A stretch of 64,000 nt of DNA. Origin: Neurospora tetraspora. Its lineage: Eukaryota > Ascomycota > Sordariomycetes > Sordariales > Sordariaceae. Positions 1 to 11,352 of this stretch are shown here, in pieces (within the stretch, counting starts at the first letter, position 1; the number at the start of each line of letters is the position of its first letter). The position numbers and the translations under genes were made by a program. The notes beneath the pieces are model-generated. The model was not told the origin of the DNA and ran no database searches. It saw only the letters and a program-made list of their open reading frames with translations. The stretch is from the NCBI RefSeq assembly GCF_033439725.1, contig NW_026944390.1, positions 1,302,001-1,366,000 on the forward strand, in the 5' to 3' direction.

Positions 1-68
1 TAAAAAATCAAAGTTATACACAAACCAACACAAAAGAATTAGACGCAAGCAATTGCATTTTTGCAACT

Positions 69-1072
69 ATGGGCTCCTCAATGCAAGAATCAAAGCCCAA
101 GATGACCCGGGTCCTAGCCCTCCACGGCTACGGCACCAGCGGTGAAATCTTTCGATCACAAACAGGCAAGTTTTTCCCTTCTCCTCCTCATCAACCTCAC
201 TAACACCACCATCATCAACCACAGCCGCATTCCGCCTCAAACTCCCCAAAGAAACCTACACCTTCACCTTCCCCAACGCGCCCCTGCCCTCGGCCCCGAC
301 CGTCGGCGTCGACAGCATTTGGAACCAAACCCCCAAATTCTACGCCTGGTGGCCAGCCCAGTCCTCCAACACCTCAGAGATCCGGGCCTCGCACGACCAC
401 CTCGAAGAAATCTTGGCTTCAGAAAAAGAACCCTTCGACCTCGTCATGGGTTTCTCCCAAGGCTGCTCCCTAATCATGTCCTACATCCTCTACCGGTACC
501 AGGAACACGTGCTTACCCGACCACCCGGAGAAAAATTTGAACTGCCGTTCAAGGGGGTGATGTTCATCTGCGGTGGGCCGTCGTTGCCGGTGCTCCAAGA
601 CTTGGGCGTGAAAGTGAGCGTAAGGGCGTGGGATGTGAATAACGCCACGGCTGCCTTGCTGCACAAGCGCACGGAGAAGTTGAAGTTCAAGGCGGATAAT
701 CCTGATACGATTAAACGGGGCGAGGGGCTGTGGGATGAGGTGGGGGATTTGCTTCATGATCCGACGTCCAAAAGGAAAGTGGATCCGAGAGATGTGTTTG
801 GGTTGGATTTTACGGACCAGAATATGAGGAAGGCGGTGGGCGAGTTGGGAGAGATCGTGCCGACGGTGCATGTGTATGGTGGCAGGGATCCGAGGTGGCC
901 GGCGAGCGTGCAATTGGCGCAGTTGTTTGAGGGTGGGATGAATGAAAGGTTTGATCATGGCGGTGGTCATGAGTTGCCGAGGACGACGGAGTGTTCGGTG
1001 AGGATGGCGGAGTTGATGGAGAAGTTGAGGAGGAGGGTTGAGGGTTTGGAGGGGGAGGAGTTGAGGAATTAG
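69..1072 (+). CDS. FSH1-family serine hydrolase (alpha/beta hydrolase), 2 exons
   Basis: Exons 69-165 and 225-1072 give 314 residues. The protein begins MGSSMQESKPKMTRVLALHG, the usual FSH1/DUF341 opening strand and oxyanion loop. The catalytic triad is visible: nucleophile Ser in GFSQG, Asp in YGGRD near residue 265, and His in HGGGHELP near residue 290. FSH1 (family of serine hydrolases) proteins are small cytosolic esterase-like enzymes; some members act next to polyketide synthases, but nothing nearby suggests that here. The intron (166-224) has a GC donor (G|GCAAGT), a ctaac branch site and a CACAG acceptor. Splicing there joins the frames exactly and restores the GYGTSGEIFRSQT-AFRLKLP junction. 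The natural substrate cannot be predicted. The family call is firm; the physiological role is open. Confidence 0.9.
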
Positions 1073-1600
1073 GTTACTGTTTGTTGCTCATTTTTGTTTT
1101 CGGTCTTGCTTTATATACTTATGATAGACATGAAAAGGGGATGATAGATGGTGGAAGGAATTATTGTTGGACAAGAAACGAAGAAGGAAAAGCATATCAT
1201 ATCATAGATTGGAGGCCTCAACTCCTAGTTAGCATGATAGCATAAAACGACTTTGTACCACATTGCCCACGTTCACTTTGCTTTACTTGTTCGCCATGTT
1301 CTATCTTGTCTATTCAAAAGACAAGAACCTTCCAAATACTTCACCCAGTGCCTCTACCTCGATATAACGTCTAACTCCGGCCATGCCAATGACCTTTTCA
1401 CGCCCGACACTTTTCCTGTCCATCCCATTTTCTACCAGAGCCAATAATAGTCTATGTAGTTCACCAGCCATATCCCAAACAACAAGATAACCATGCAGGC
1501 CAAGTAACTATGCAAAAAGAAATCTTTCAAGCCCGTGATATCTATACTCCATCCCATGCTCAACTTTCTTCAAAGATATTTGTACAAGGTATATGTCTGT
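1073..1600. other. Intergenic, convergent 3' ends
   Basis: This stretch lies between the stop codons of the serine hydrolase (+) and cya-5 (-) and should hold both 3' UTRs. I see no coding sequence or repeat; the short ORFs are AT-rich and unlike genes. Confidence 0.6.
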
Positions 1601-4600
1601 TTATACAACACGTTTCGACGTGAGCTGCTTCGCAAACGCCTGCTCCCTCTTCGCCGTTTCCCTCATCTCCTCCTCCGTCATCTCTGACCAATTTTCCTCC
1701 CTATCATCTCTCTCAGCGTACCCTCCTTCCTCCGTCAGCACGTCCTCGGTCTCGTTGAAGACGCTCTTCTCCAACTCCGAGTCCGCCCTGATCATGGTCT
1801 TGACAGCCTTAATGGTGAGCGGGCACTCCGCATTCACCCACTCCAGCTGCTTGGCTGCCTCCCTCTGCCAGTTGGCCAAGTTCTCCAAGTCCATGTACTT
1901 CTTGGCCATGATGATCAAGGTGTGCGAGATGGGTCTCGGGCGCTGCGGGAACGAGCCGAGACGACGGAGCTCGAGCGGCAGCTGGTTCTTCACGGCGGAC
2001 CGCGCGCGGACCCGATACCAGCCCGTCCAGTTGGGCATGAGACGCGCCTCGCACTCGCCGAAGGCCTCGCGGTAGCGGTTCATGCGGGCAAGCGATTGGA
2101 CGTAGTAGTTCCAGTTCTTGCTGTCGAGCTCGAAGCCGCGGTTGCGGACGTCCTTGACGAACTCAATGAGCCCGTCGGCGTCGTTCTCGTCGTAGAAGAC
2201 GCGCTGCATCGTCTTGATGGGATCGCACAGGATCCACTTGTAGGGACCAACAAGATGCTGAGCTGGTGTTTCCGCGCCCTCAGCACCGGTCTCCCGTGGC
2301 TCCTCGGCGACTTCACCGAAGGCTTGTAATGTCGTCTTCCTGAGAATGTGGTTCCAAATCTCTCTGACCCGGTCAAACTTGCGCTCATGGTAGTCGGCAA
2401 GCATCATGTTGTTGAGCAGACGGATTGGCAGGTTGCTAGGCTCCTTTGCAGACGGGAACTGGGTGGTGTACAACTCCATGATCTCTTCAAGTGTGCCGAA
2501 ATCCCGGATCTGTGTCAAGATGAACAAGATGTGGGCAAACTGGTTGACCACGGGGCGAGGAGCCTCATGCTGGCCCTTTCCAGTCTTCTTCAGGGTCTGT
2601 TTGAACAGGTTGATGGCCTTTGTAATGTAGTACTTTTGATCCTTCTGCCACCTCTGGTGACCGGGGAGCTGTTGCCATCTACCCAAGGCGTCAATGACTC
2701 GAGTGGTCCGCTCGGCCATCTCGGGTTCTTGGCGCTTGGACAAAATCTCGTTGAGTTTGAGGGCCATGTGTGGTTCACGACTGTGAATGAAGGAGGCCAT
2801 AAGGAGAACGTAGTGTTCGGGCGCGGGCTTGAAAAGGTTATCCTTCTCGGAAGCCCGCAAAAGGTTCAGAGCGTGATGCGACTGTCTGCAGTACATCAAG
2901 CCGTACAAGAGATGGCTATAGGTCTCATTGTCGCTGGGAATCTTGTTCTCATGCATGTATTCCACGAGGTTGTACAACCCCTTGAGGTCTCGCCTCCTGG
3001 CATGATGATTGAGAAGGGTGTTGAAGAGAACGGTGTACTTGCCGGGAAGTGTGCCCTTCTTCACCGTCTGCTTCACAATGACCTCGGCCTCACGGAATCG
3101 GTCATTCTGGCAGTAAGCTTCAATCAAGCTGTCCACCATTCCCACATCAGGCTTGATGCCGTCAGCCTTTGCGGCGTTGAAAAGCACCAAGGCAAATGAG
3201 AGATCACCACGCACGGCGGCCATACCCATGACAGTTCCATAAGAATATGAGTCCGGCTTTCCAACCTCATCCAAACGCTCAAAGGCCTCGAGACAGCCAC
3301 TGTAATCGGATGCTTTTGCGTAGGCATTGAGCAAGATGTTCCAATGAACAGTCTTTGGTTTACCCATGCCCGCCTGCTCCAAACAGTTTTCTAGCACCTT
3401 GCGAGCCGCTTCAGGGTTACCGTTGCGCGCGTGCACGTGCATCAGACTCGAGATGAGCGACATATCTCGCGCGGCTTCTGCTGGGAGATGCTTACGGTAC
3501 TCGTTGGCCAGACGTGTTACCGACTTTGTATCACCACGGCCAGCATAGAATGCCAGGAACTTTTGGTAAACTCGCTTCTCAAGAGCGTCGTAGCGGCTGT
3601 ACCAATCCTTCAAGACGAGCTCCATGCCGCCAGCGTCGGTAGGATAAAAGATGTCGAGCATGGCGCGCAACACCCAAATGCGAACCTCGGCCTTGGGTAG
3701 TTGACGGTACTTCTTGTAAGCCTCCGCCGCAGCTCTGGTCTTGCCCTGTTCGATAGCCAGCTTGATGAAAGCCTCGTACGCTGATGAATCCGCAGCATGG
3801 CGAAGAAGGACAACTGCGTCTGTGGGCGAGAATAAGCGTAGTGACTTGGTGGCAAGAACTCTGACGAAATCTGCGATCTCCGTATCGACTGCTAGTACAG
3901 GGTTGGGCGTGGACTCTGTATCGGCCAGAGACTTTGTTTTGGCCGACTTGGTCTTGGCGGGCTTGCTGGCCTTTTTGGCCGGCGCTTTTGGCGCAACAAA
4001 CTCGACAAACTCGGCCAGCTTATCCCGAAAGCCGGGCACGGAAGCCAGTGTTTTGAACTCGACAGTAAGCTTTTCAGAGTCCTTGAAGCTGGTAAACAAC
4101 TTCCAAATGTCCAAGGCCAGCTGCCACGAAGAGGTGTTGAATGCGTGTGCCATGACATCATCAAGTCCTTGATGAAGACCTCTCTTCTTGAGGGCATCGG
4201 CAAATAGTATCTTCGCATTGTCCACGTCGTCCAAGACAAATTCAGCCTTGATAGCGGCTTTGATTATGGGTTCCGTCCACCGCTCGACAGGCACCGTGGC
4301 GAACAGCTCGCGGATCCTCCAAGCATCAACCGACCGACCGGACTGCGAAAAGTTGGCCATGACCTCGCCCTTGAAACCCTCCTGCTCGTTGGGCTCTAGC
4401 TTGTTGTAAGCCGTCCATATCTGCTCGTGCATGGGACCGAACTCTGACGGCTCGAGAAGCTCCCGCAGTGCCCGAGGGCCAGATTTTCTGGAAACCTTTT
4501 GGGGCCTTCTGTCTTGTATCACGCCACTCTCCTGCTCATTCCAGTACTGTTCGAAAAGGTCGGCGTTCATGAACGAGTCGTCCTCTAGCGGTTCGTTTTG

Positions 4601-5017
4601 CGGTTTTTGCGCAGCACCGGAGCTGTTATTGATGGCAGAACTGTATAATCGTGTCGCATTCCTGCGAGTCTTGTGCGCCGGTTCGAGAGATGGGAGTCGA
4701 ATGGGGAGAATTTTTCGGAGGAGGGCGGCCGTTCCACTTGGGTATAAGAAGTCGAGCAAGAACATGGACGCCTTCATGGGCTCTATCTTGCTTTCTAGCC
4801 TCATCGTCTGCGAACTACTCGGGGTCTGCGTCGGTGTCGGTGCCAGTGTCGAGTCTCGCAGGAGGGCCTGGTAGGCATCGAGGAGTTCAAGTTCGGAGGC
4901 GCCATGTTGCCAGAAGGCTGTGTGTAGTTGTCGCTGGCTCTTCAACGAGGTTCTGGCGACGGGGAGAACTCTCTGGAGGCTGCATGTTTCGAGGCTCGCC
5001 GCCGTCCTCTCCAGCAT
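1601..5017 (-). CDS. cya-5: CYA-5/PET309-type pentatricopeptide repeat protein, COX1 expression factor
   Basis: A single uninterrupted ORF of 1138 codons. The N-terminus (MLERTAASLETCSLQRVLPV) is rich in Arg, Ser and Leu without early acidic clusters, as expected of a mitochondrial presequence. From about residue 500 to 780 the protein consists of helical pairs with PPR character, for example HWNILLNAYAKASDYSGCL, PDSYSYGTVMGMAAVRGDLS and NETYSHLLYGLMYCRQSHHA. A basic Lys/Ala/Ser linker lies near residues 340-370. The sequence resembles Neurospora CYA-5, the homologue of yeast Pet309, which is needed for expression of the mitochondrial COX1 mRNA and hence cytochrome oxidase. The role is taken from that family; the PPR architecture is read directly. 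It shares a divergent 0.9-kb promoter region with SRP68. Confidence 0.85.
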   Translation of the reverse strand: MLERTAASLETCSLQRVLPVARTSLKSQRQLHTAFWQHGASELELLDAYQALLRDSTLAPTPTQTPSSSQTMRLESKIEPMKASMFLLDFLYPSGTAALLRKILPIRLPSLEPAHKTRRNATRLYSSAINNSSGAAQKPQNEPLEDDSFMNADLFEQYWNEQESGVIQDRRPQKVSRKSGPRALRELLEPSEFGPMHEQIWTAYNKLEPNEQEGFKGEVMANFSQSGRSVDAWRIRELFATVPVERWTEPIIKAAIKAEFVLDDVDNAKILFADALKKRGLHQGLDDVMAHAFNTSSWQLALDIWKLFTSFKDSEKLTVEFKTLASVPGFRDKLAEFVEFVAPKAPAKKASKPAKTKSAKTKSLADTESTPNPVLAVDTEIADFVRVLATKSLRLFSPTDAVVLLRHAADSSAYEAFIKLAIEQGKTRAAAEAYKKYRQLPKAEVRIWVLRAMLDIFYPTDAGGMELVLKDWYSRYDALEKRVYQKFLAFYAGRGDTKSVTRLANEYRKHLPAEAARDMSLISSLMHVHARNGNPEAARKVLENCLEQAGMGKPKTVHWNILLNAYAKASDYSGCLEAFERLDEVGKPDSYSYGTVMGMAAVRGDLSFALVLFNAAKADGIKPDVGMVDSLIEAYCQNDRFREAEVIVKQTVKKGTLPGKYTVLFNTLLNHHARRRDLKGLYNLVEYMHENKIPSDNETYSHLLYGLMYCRQSHHALNLLRASEKDNLFKPAPEHYVLLMASFIHSREPHMALKLNEILSKRQEPEMAERTTRVIDALGRWQQLPGHQRWQKDQKYYITKAINLFKQTLKKTGKGQHEAPRPVVNQFAHILFILTQIRDFGTLEEIMELYTTQFPSAKEPSNLPIRLLNNMMLADYHERKFDRVREIWNHILRKTTLQAFGEVAEEPRETGAEGAETPAQHLVGPYKWILCDPIKTMQRVFYDENDADGLIEFVKDVRNRGFELDSKNWNYYVQSLARMNRYREAFGECEARLMPNWTGWYRVRARSAVKNQLPLELRRLGSFPQRPRPISHTLIIMAKKYMDLENLANWQREAAKQLEWVNAECPLTIKAVKTMIRADSELEKSVFNETEDVLTEEGGYAERDDREENWSEMTEEEMRETAKREQAFAKQLTSKRVV

Positions 5018-5932
5018 CGCGTTGGAATTCGGAGGCCCAGCCAGCTGGCGTAGTTAATGGATTAGTCGTGGGTGTTGGTCGTCTCTCTCGGGCATGTTCC
5101 GCTCTCGTTTGTTTGTTTCTCGCTCGTCTCGGCTTGTCTTCCGTTATGATGTCGAACTGGGAGAGCCAAGTAGTCGACCCTGGGTGTTCCGGAACAGAGT
5201 CTGGGGGCGTTTGTGAGGGAGACAATAGCTCCAGAAAGCTAGGTCGTATGAGACTTAGGATAGCTTCCGGATCGGGGTAAGAGAAAACAACGCTGTCGGG
5301 TTGCTCGGTCGCAATTCGCGGGACTAACAGCAAATACAGACAAGACAAGACTTTGGCTGTCGCAGCACCCAGCCAAAAATTTTGAGCGCGATTCGACCAA
5401 TTCACGGCGCGAAGTGGGGCTCACCTACCTTACGACATGGCCGCCCAGCCCGCCCGCGCCGTCCCAAAAGCTCCCGTCCCAGCAACGGGCAGAGACGGCG
5501 TGTGAGCTCTCCCGGCCCGGTGGAGCCCCCTATCTCAGATCTCATCGGGGGTGCCAATCACTGAAATTCGACTGCTGCCAGCTGTTCCATGCTGGCCCGA
5601 CGCCCGGAGCTGAGAGAGACGGGAAGCGGCTTCTTCTTCATGCGGGGCAATTGGGGACAAGAGCTGCCCACGCCCCACACTTTCCAGGTTCAACCTCCAC
5701 GTCGAGACTCGAGCCGCCAAACGTACAAGGAGGCCGTCTCTAGTTTCACAACCTTGCCGCCAGTCAACACCTCAAACTCTCTACCATACCACGGCATTGA
5801 CCGAAGCTACCTGCCCCACGCTAAATTGCGCAACGGGTGCTTCATAATTCCTTTCTATAGGACCCCCTAGTTGCGACCGGAGCGCACCACCTAATCACAC
5901 ACACACACACACACACACTCAACCTCAACACC
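5018..5932. promoter_or_regulatory. Divergent intergenic region between cya-5 and SRP68
   Basis: About 915 bp separate the two start codons, so both promoters and leaders must lie here. On the minus strand an ATG at 5405 opens a 172-codon frame that runs past the cya-5 start to 4887; if the transcript begins upstream of 5405 it would be an overlapping upstream ORF. No TATA box or known element stands out. Confidence 0.5.
5896..5918. repeat. (CA)n microsatellite in the SRP68 leader
   Basis: About 11 CA units end 14 bp before the SRP68 ATG at 5933. They probably lie in the 5' UTR and are likely to vary in length between strains. Confidence 0.9.
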
Positions 5933-7955
5933 ATGGATATCACAAAGTTCGTGGTATCCCACCGGGAGAACGCCCTCCTTTATGGCGACTATGCGACATA
6001 CCGCGCCCAACTCTCTAGGAAGCTTCTCAACTCCCGCAAGAAGCTCAACATTGCGACCAAGAGCCGAGGCAAATTCCACCCCAAGGCCCAGATCACCGCT
6101 GAGCAGATCTCGGACAACCATGAGTACGACTCCCTGCTGTGCTTGTCGTGGTGGCCCAATGCTCGTCGGCCGTCCCACTAACCTCGCGTCTCTCCCAGAT
6201 ACCTTCATCTCGCGCTTCTCACCGCCGAGCGTACATGGGCTCATGCCATGTCCATGAAGGCTTCCCACGCTGCTGATACCAAGGGCATGACCAGTAAGGC
6301 CAGGTCACACATCGTTTCCAGACTCGAAAAGGGTGCCCGCACCGCCGAGAAGCTCGCAGATGCGCTTTCCCAGGACGCAGTCAGCGGCGCCAACCCCAAC
6401 GACATCCTCGAAGCCCGCGCCTACGCCGCCTTGCTCAGGGGCGCCGCCAACTTTGAGAAGCAGAGCTGGGAGGACTGTATCGTCAGCTACGCCGTTGCCC
6501 GCATGATCTATAGTGCTCTCTCGACTTCCACCAAGGGCGACATCTACAAAGACCTCCTTACCGATACCATCGACCCCTCGATCCGATACGCTGCGTACCA
6601 GGCCAAGATTCCTCGCACCCAACCGATTCCCTCGATTGCCAAAAAGGCGTTCGCTAAAGCCGACGATGACTTGGTGGACCGTGTCAAGGCTGTCAACCCC
6701 AGTGTTTTGGAGCAGGGCGATGTGGCCATGACGGGAGTCACTGGCGCTGAGGGAGCACCCACTACCATCACATGGCGCTCGAGGGAGGTAAAGATCGAGG
6801 ACGCGTCTATTGCCGGTGCCTGGGCTTCGGTACAAACAGCAAAGGCCAAGCTGAACGAGAGGCTATCCTCTGCCAGCTCGCTGGCGCCCAAGGACAAGGC
6901 CGCCGCCTACGATGACATCTTGGCCGCGACCCAGGATGCTGTCGATGCGACAAAGCAGGCCATTGACGAGCTCCGTGGAGAGGGTGTCACACAGAGCGAC
7001 CCTCGCATGCAGAGCCTGCAGATCACAAGGACGGCTGTCAACTTTGAGATGATCAGCTGGCGCATTGGCCGCAACAGGGTGCTCGCTGGCGAGCTTGACG
7101 GTGCGCGCGCCACTTTTGAGGACCTGTCCAAGAGGAAAAAGAAGGCACAGGAAGCTGAACAGGCGTCAGAGAGGCCCAAGGAGGAGGCTCCCGGTCGTCA
7201 GATTGCCAAGCTAAAAGAGAAGGTGGTCCTGTATGATGGCACGCTTCAGAGTTTGGAGACCATCACAGAGTTGCCTGGTGTTGCGAACGACCAGGAGCTC
7301 TTCACTCGTCTGCAAGCCACTTCGCAATACTTTACTGCTCTCAAGTATGTTTCCCTCATCCAGCATTTCCTCTGCTACCCATAACTAACACCCCCAACCC
7401 CCCAGGTCCCTAGCAATCGCCCGCTCCCACTCCCTAGCCCACAACGACGCCAACGCTCTCGCCCTCATCCGCCACGCCCTCACCCAAACCGAGTCCGCCC
7501 TGCCCATCCTTTCTTCCACCTCCTCGGAAGAACCCTCGCCAGCCCGCAACATCCTCGTCTCTGCCGCCGACATCCAAACCCTGCACTCCCTCCTCAACGG
7601 CGAGCTCCAGCGTGCCCGCGCCCTGGTGGAGATTAGCGAGCACAACAAGAACAAGAAGCCTCAGCCTGGTAGCAGCAACGGCAAACCCCTAATCGGCCAA
7701 CTAGCCAATTACCCCTCCAGCGGCCAGGTCAACCTGGAGAACATTGTTGTGTATCCGCCTAAGCTGGAGGCGATCCCTGTTAAGCCTATTTTCTTGGATG
7801 TGGCGTGGAATTATATTGATTATCCTGAGAAGGTTGTTGGAGAGAAGAAGCAGGAGGCAAAGGTTGAGCAGAAGCTGCAGCAGAGTGCTGAGGAGGCTCA
7901 GGAGGAGGAGGAGGAGAAGCCGAAGAAGAGGGGATGGTTTGGGTTTGGTCGGTAG
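5933..7955 (+). CDS. srp68: Signal recognition particle subunit SRP68, 3 exons
   Basis: Exons 5933-6123, 6199-7344 and 7406-7955 give 628 residues. The N-terminus MDITKFVVSHRENALLYGDY and the following RKLLNSRKKLNIATKSRGKF region are typical of SRP68, including the basic segment that binds SRP RNA. Splicing at GA|GTACGA and CTCCCAG|A restores the family motif NHEYLHLALLTAERTWAHAM. The second intron (7345-7405) restores YFTALKSLAIARSHSLAHND. The C-terminus carries VYPPKLEAIPVKPIFLDVAW, the region that contacts SRP72, followed by an acidic coiled tail ending KKRGWFGFGR. SRP68 with SRP72 forms the large heterodimer of the signal recognition particle and supports elongation arrest and ER targeting. 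The CACCATGGA start context is strong. The family length matches. Confidence 0.93.
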
Positions 7956-9137
7956 AGGATTGTCATAGGCGGGGTGTACTAGGTCGTGTGTATTCGAAGC
8001 AGTGTTGTTTGGTTAAAAATATAATGACGGGTTACTCGAGTTGAAAGAACGCCTCCTTGTGAACTTTCGAGATAATATTTGGGCACAAGTGATATGATCT
8101 GATAAGCTTTGGTATCTTTCCCGCCGCTATGACTGACTTGCGGAGAACATGGATGCGAGCTGTTTTTGATATATTGATCACCCGGCGACAAGCTATCAGC
8201 TCTGGCCGTTGAGTTGGGATGGATGACGTAGAAAATACTCCGTCATGGTGATTTCGTAACCCTGACTAGTACTAGTTACCTAGAGGCGTGCTTCTTCTCT
8301 CATTTTGACCAAAGCTTCAACACAAGGATTCACTCGCAATTCTTTCTTCGTGTGCTTTTAGCGTGTTTTTCTCGCCTCGAACTTTGTTTTTTCATCATCT
8401 CGAACTCTGGGAAGTGAGCCCAGTTGAGAGTTCCTTTGGGGCCGTCATTTGTGTTGTTTCGTTATTACTCCACTCCACCCGTTTAAATTGTAGAGGTCCG
8501 ATAGCGGCTCGAGCGGTTCGGTCTTATATCACTCGTGACGAGACGAAATATTCCAACTCTTGGACAGACAACAACGGCTGACTATCACCACTCACAATCA
8601 CATACAACTGACACCGCAGGTAGGGGAGGAGATGGTATAATTGGCAAACGCTTGCTATTCAATTCATTTCAATCATGAGGGGAGAGAGTGATTATGTCGA
8701 ACTTTGTTGTCCGTTATGGTGCATCGTATACAATGACATGATATATACATACACGCACCCCCGCCTTTTCCAGCACCTTGCTGCTTTGCCCTCCCGTTGC
8801 CCATGCAAAAAAACCAACCCATCAGATCATCTCATCTCATCATTTTTGTTTTGGATGGAAAAAGATATCGTGAAGATAGATGAAGATTTTTATTTGTAAC
8901 CCCAGAAAACGCAGGAAGTTTTGATGCTCAAGAACGCCTTCCGCCCTCTGCGGTATTAAACACAGGATCCAGCATGATAGACCTCAAAGAGAAACATGAC
9001 ATATGAGTACAAGGGAGAAATACACAGTGGAGATCATTCCGCTCCAACCAAGCTTACTTAGACACCGGGGAGAAAGAAGTATGTGGGTATAGTGAGAAAA
9101 CGTGAAAAGGAAAACCTAAAACTGTTGGGCTTCAGAT
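7956..9137. other. Intergenic, convergent 3' ends of SRP68 and mtHSP70
   Basis: About 1.2 kb with no convincing ORF. It should hold both 3' UTRs. I see no tRNA or repeat. Confidence 0.5.
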
Positions 9138-10548
9138 TTACTCCTTCTTCTCGCCCTCAGTGTTCTGCTGCTGCTGCTGCTCGCCAGACTCAGCACGGGC
9201 CTTGTGCATCTTGTCGAAGAGGTTCAAGCTGGCAACCTGGAGGTCGTCGATCTTCTCCTTGAGGGCATCGGCAGAGATGGTCTGCTCGCCAGACTGGCTC
9301 TTGGCGATGAACTCGCGGAGGCTAGTGATCTTCTCACGGATGGCATCAGCCTCGGTCTTGTCGAGGCGGTCAGCGTACTCGTTGAGAGCCTTCTCGGTGT
9401 CGTTGAGAACGCCATCGGCCTTGTTGGCGGCCTCAATGGCAGCCTTGCGCTCCTTGTCCTGCTCAGCATACTTCTCGGAGTCCTCAACCATCTGCTGGAT
9501 CTCAGACTCGGAGAGACCGGAGCCGGAGGCAATGGTGATGGACTGGTCCTTGTTGGTGGACTTGTCCTTGGCGTGGACGTGGACGATGGAATCGGCGTCA
9601 ATGTCGAAGGTGACCTCGATCTGGGGAACACCACGGTGGGCAGGGGGGATACCGACAAGCTGGAAGTTGCCGAGCATCTTGTTGTCCTTGACGAGCTCAC
9701 GCTCACCCTGGAAGACCTTGATCTCGACGGCGGTCTGGAAGTCGGCAGCGGTGGAGAAGACCTGGGACTTCTTGGTGGGGATGGTGGTGTTACGGTTGAT
9801 CAGACGAGTGAAGACACCGCCGAGGGTCTCGATACCGAGGGAGAGGGGAGTGACATCGAGGAGGAGAAGGTCCTTGACCTCACCGGAGAGGACGGCACCC
9901 TGGATGGCAGCACCGATGGCAACAGCCTCATCGGGGTTGACGGACTTGGCGGGGTCACGGCCGAAGATGCCCTTGACGGACTCGGCAACCTTGGGCATAC
10001 GAGTCATACCACCGACGAGGATGACCTCCTGGATGTCCTTGGCCTGGAGGTTGGCATCCTTCAGGGCCTTGCGGACGGGCTCAATGGTGCGCTGGATGAG
10101 GGGATCAACCATGGCCTCGAGCTGAGCACGGGTGAGCTTCTGGTTGATGTGCTTGGGGCCGGAGGAGTCGGCAGTGATGAAGGGAAGGTTGATGTCGGTC
10201 TGGAGGGAAGAAGAAAGCTCGATCTTGGCCTTCTCGGCGGCCTCACGGATACGCTGGATGGCCATGCGGTCGCCGGAGAGGTCAATGCCGGAGTCCTTCT
10301 TGAACTGCTGAACGAGGTGGCGGACGAGGTGGATATCGAAATCCTCACCACCGAGATGGGTATCACCGTTGGTGGACTTGACCTCGAAGACACCGTTCTG
10401 GATCTCGAGGACAGAGATATCGAAGGTACCACCACCAAGATCGTAGACGGCGACAACGCGGTCCTGCTCCTTCTCGAGACCGTAGGCGAGAGCGGCGGCA
10501 GTGGGCTCGTTAACGACACGGAGGACGTTGAGGCCGGCAATCTGACCA

Positions 10549-10604
<56 letters not shown>

Positions 10605-11352
10605 GGCGTTCTTGACGGGCTTGCTGAGGAAAGCCTCGGCGGTCTCCTTCATCTTCTGGAGGACGAAACCACCAATCTGGGAAGGAGAGTACCTCTGGCC
10701 ACGGGCCTCAACCCAGGCATCACCATTGGTGTGCTGGACGATCTTGTAGGGAACCTCCTTGATGTCGCGCTGGACCTCGGGGTCGGTGAACTTGCGGCCG
10801 ATGAGACGCTTGGTGGCGAAGAGGGTGTTCTCGGGGTTGACGACGGCCTGACGCTTGGCGGCAACACCAACAAGGCGCTCACCATCCTCAGCGAAGGCGA
10901 CGACGGAGGGGGTGGTACGGGCACCCTCGGAGTTCTCAATAATGCGAGGGGTCTTGCCCTCCATGATGGCAACGGCGGAGTTGGTGGTACCTGGGGGCTT
11001 CAGTTAGCCATGGCCGAGTAGATACCTCTAGTGATGCTACATACCAAGATCGATACCGATGACGGAACCAGTGACCTTTCCGTTTCCTTCCGTTGACTCG
11101 AAGCGCGCGAAGGCGGGGGTCATGGGCTTCCTGAGCATACCCGCGGCGCGGGTAGCAATAGAGGCCTTGGGCAGCTGTGGTGAGAGGGGGAAGTGTCAGC
11201 CATTGTCATTGTTGAAGGTATTCATGAATATGGAACGCGCTATTATCGCGACTTGGAGTGAGGGGAAAGTGGAAGCGGCGGATGCTGCAAGTGCAAGTGC
11301 AAGTGCAAGCTCGGTATATACTTACAGCCCTGGTAAGCCTTGTGGACATCAT
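9138..11352 (-). CDS. ssc1: Mitochondrial HSP70 chaperone (Ssc1/mortalin type), 3 exons
   Basis: Exons in reading order are 11352-11326, 11174-11045 and 10990-9138, giving 669 residues. Exon 1 encodes only nine residues (MMSTRLTRA); with exon 2 it forms a basic presequence ending near ARFEST. The ATPase phosphate loop [17 protein letters not shown] is rebuilt across the 54-bp second intron. Later come [33 protein letters not shown] and [12 protein letters not shown], then the peptide-binding domain ([20 protein letters not shown]). The tail is [13 protein letters not shown] rather than cytosolic EEVD or ER HDEL, which with the presequence argues for the matrix. This chaperone powers TIM23 protein import and folds matrix proteins. 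Codon use is strongly biased, as in highly expressed genes. The symbol is the yeast orthologue name. Confidence 0.95.

Noticed and set aside
5896-5918. CA repeat considered as a promoter element of SRP68
   Set aside because: It lies within 14 bp of the ATG and so is more likely transcribed leader. Recorded only as a microsatellite.
9204-11021. Very long plus-strand ORF (605 codons) opposite mtHSP70
   Set aside because: It is the antisense shadow of a strongly codon-biased gene; such mirror ORFs arise from that bias. It consists of repetitive Leu/Gly/Asp/Val sequence with no homology.
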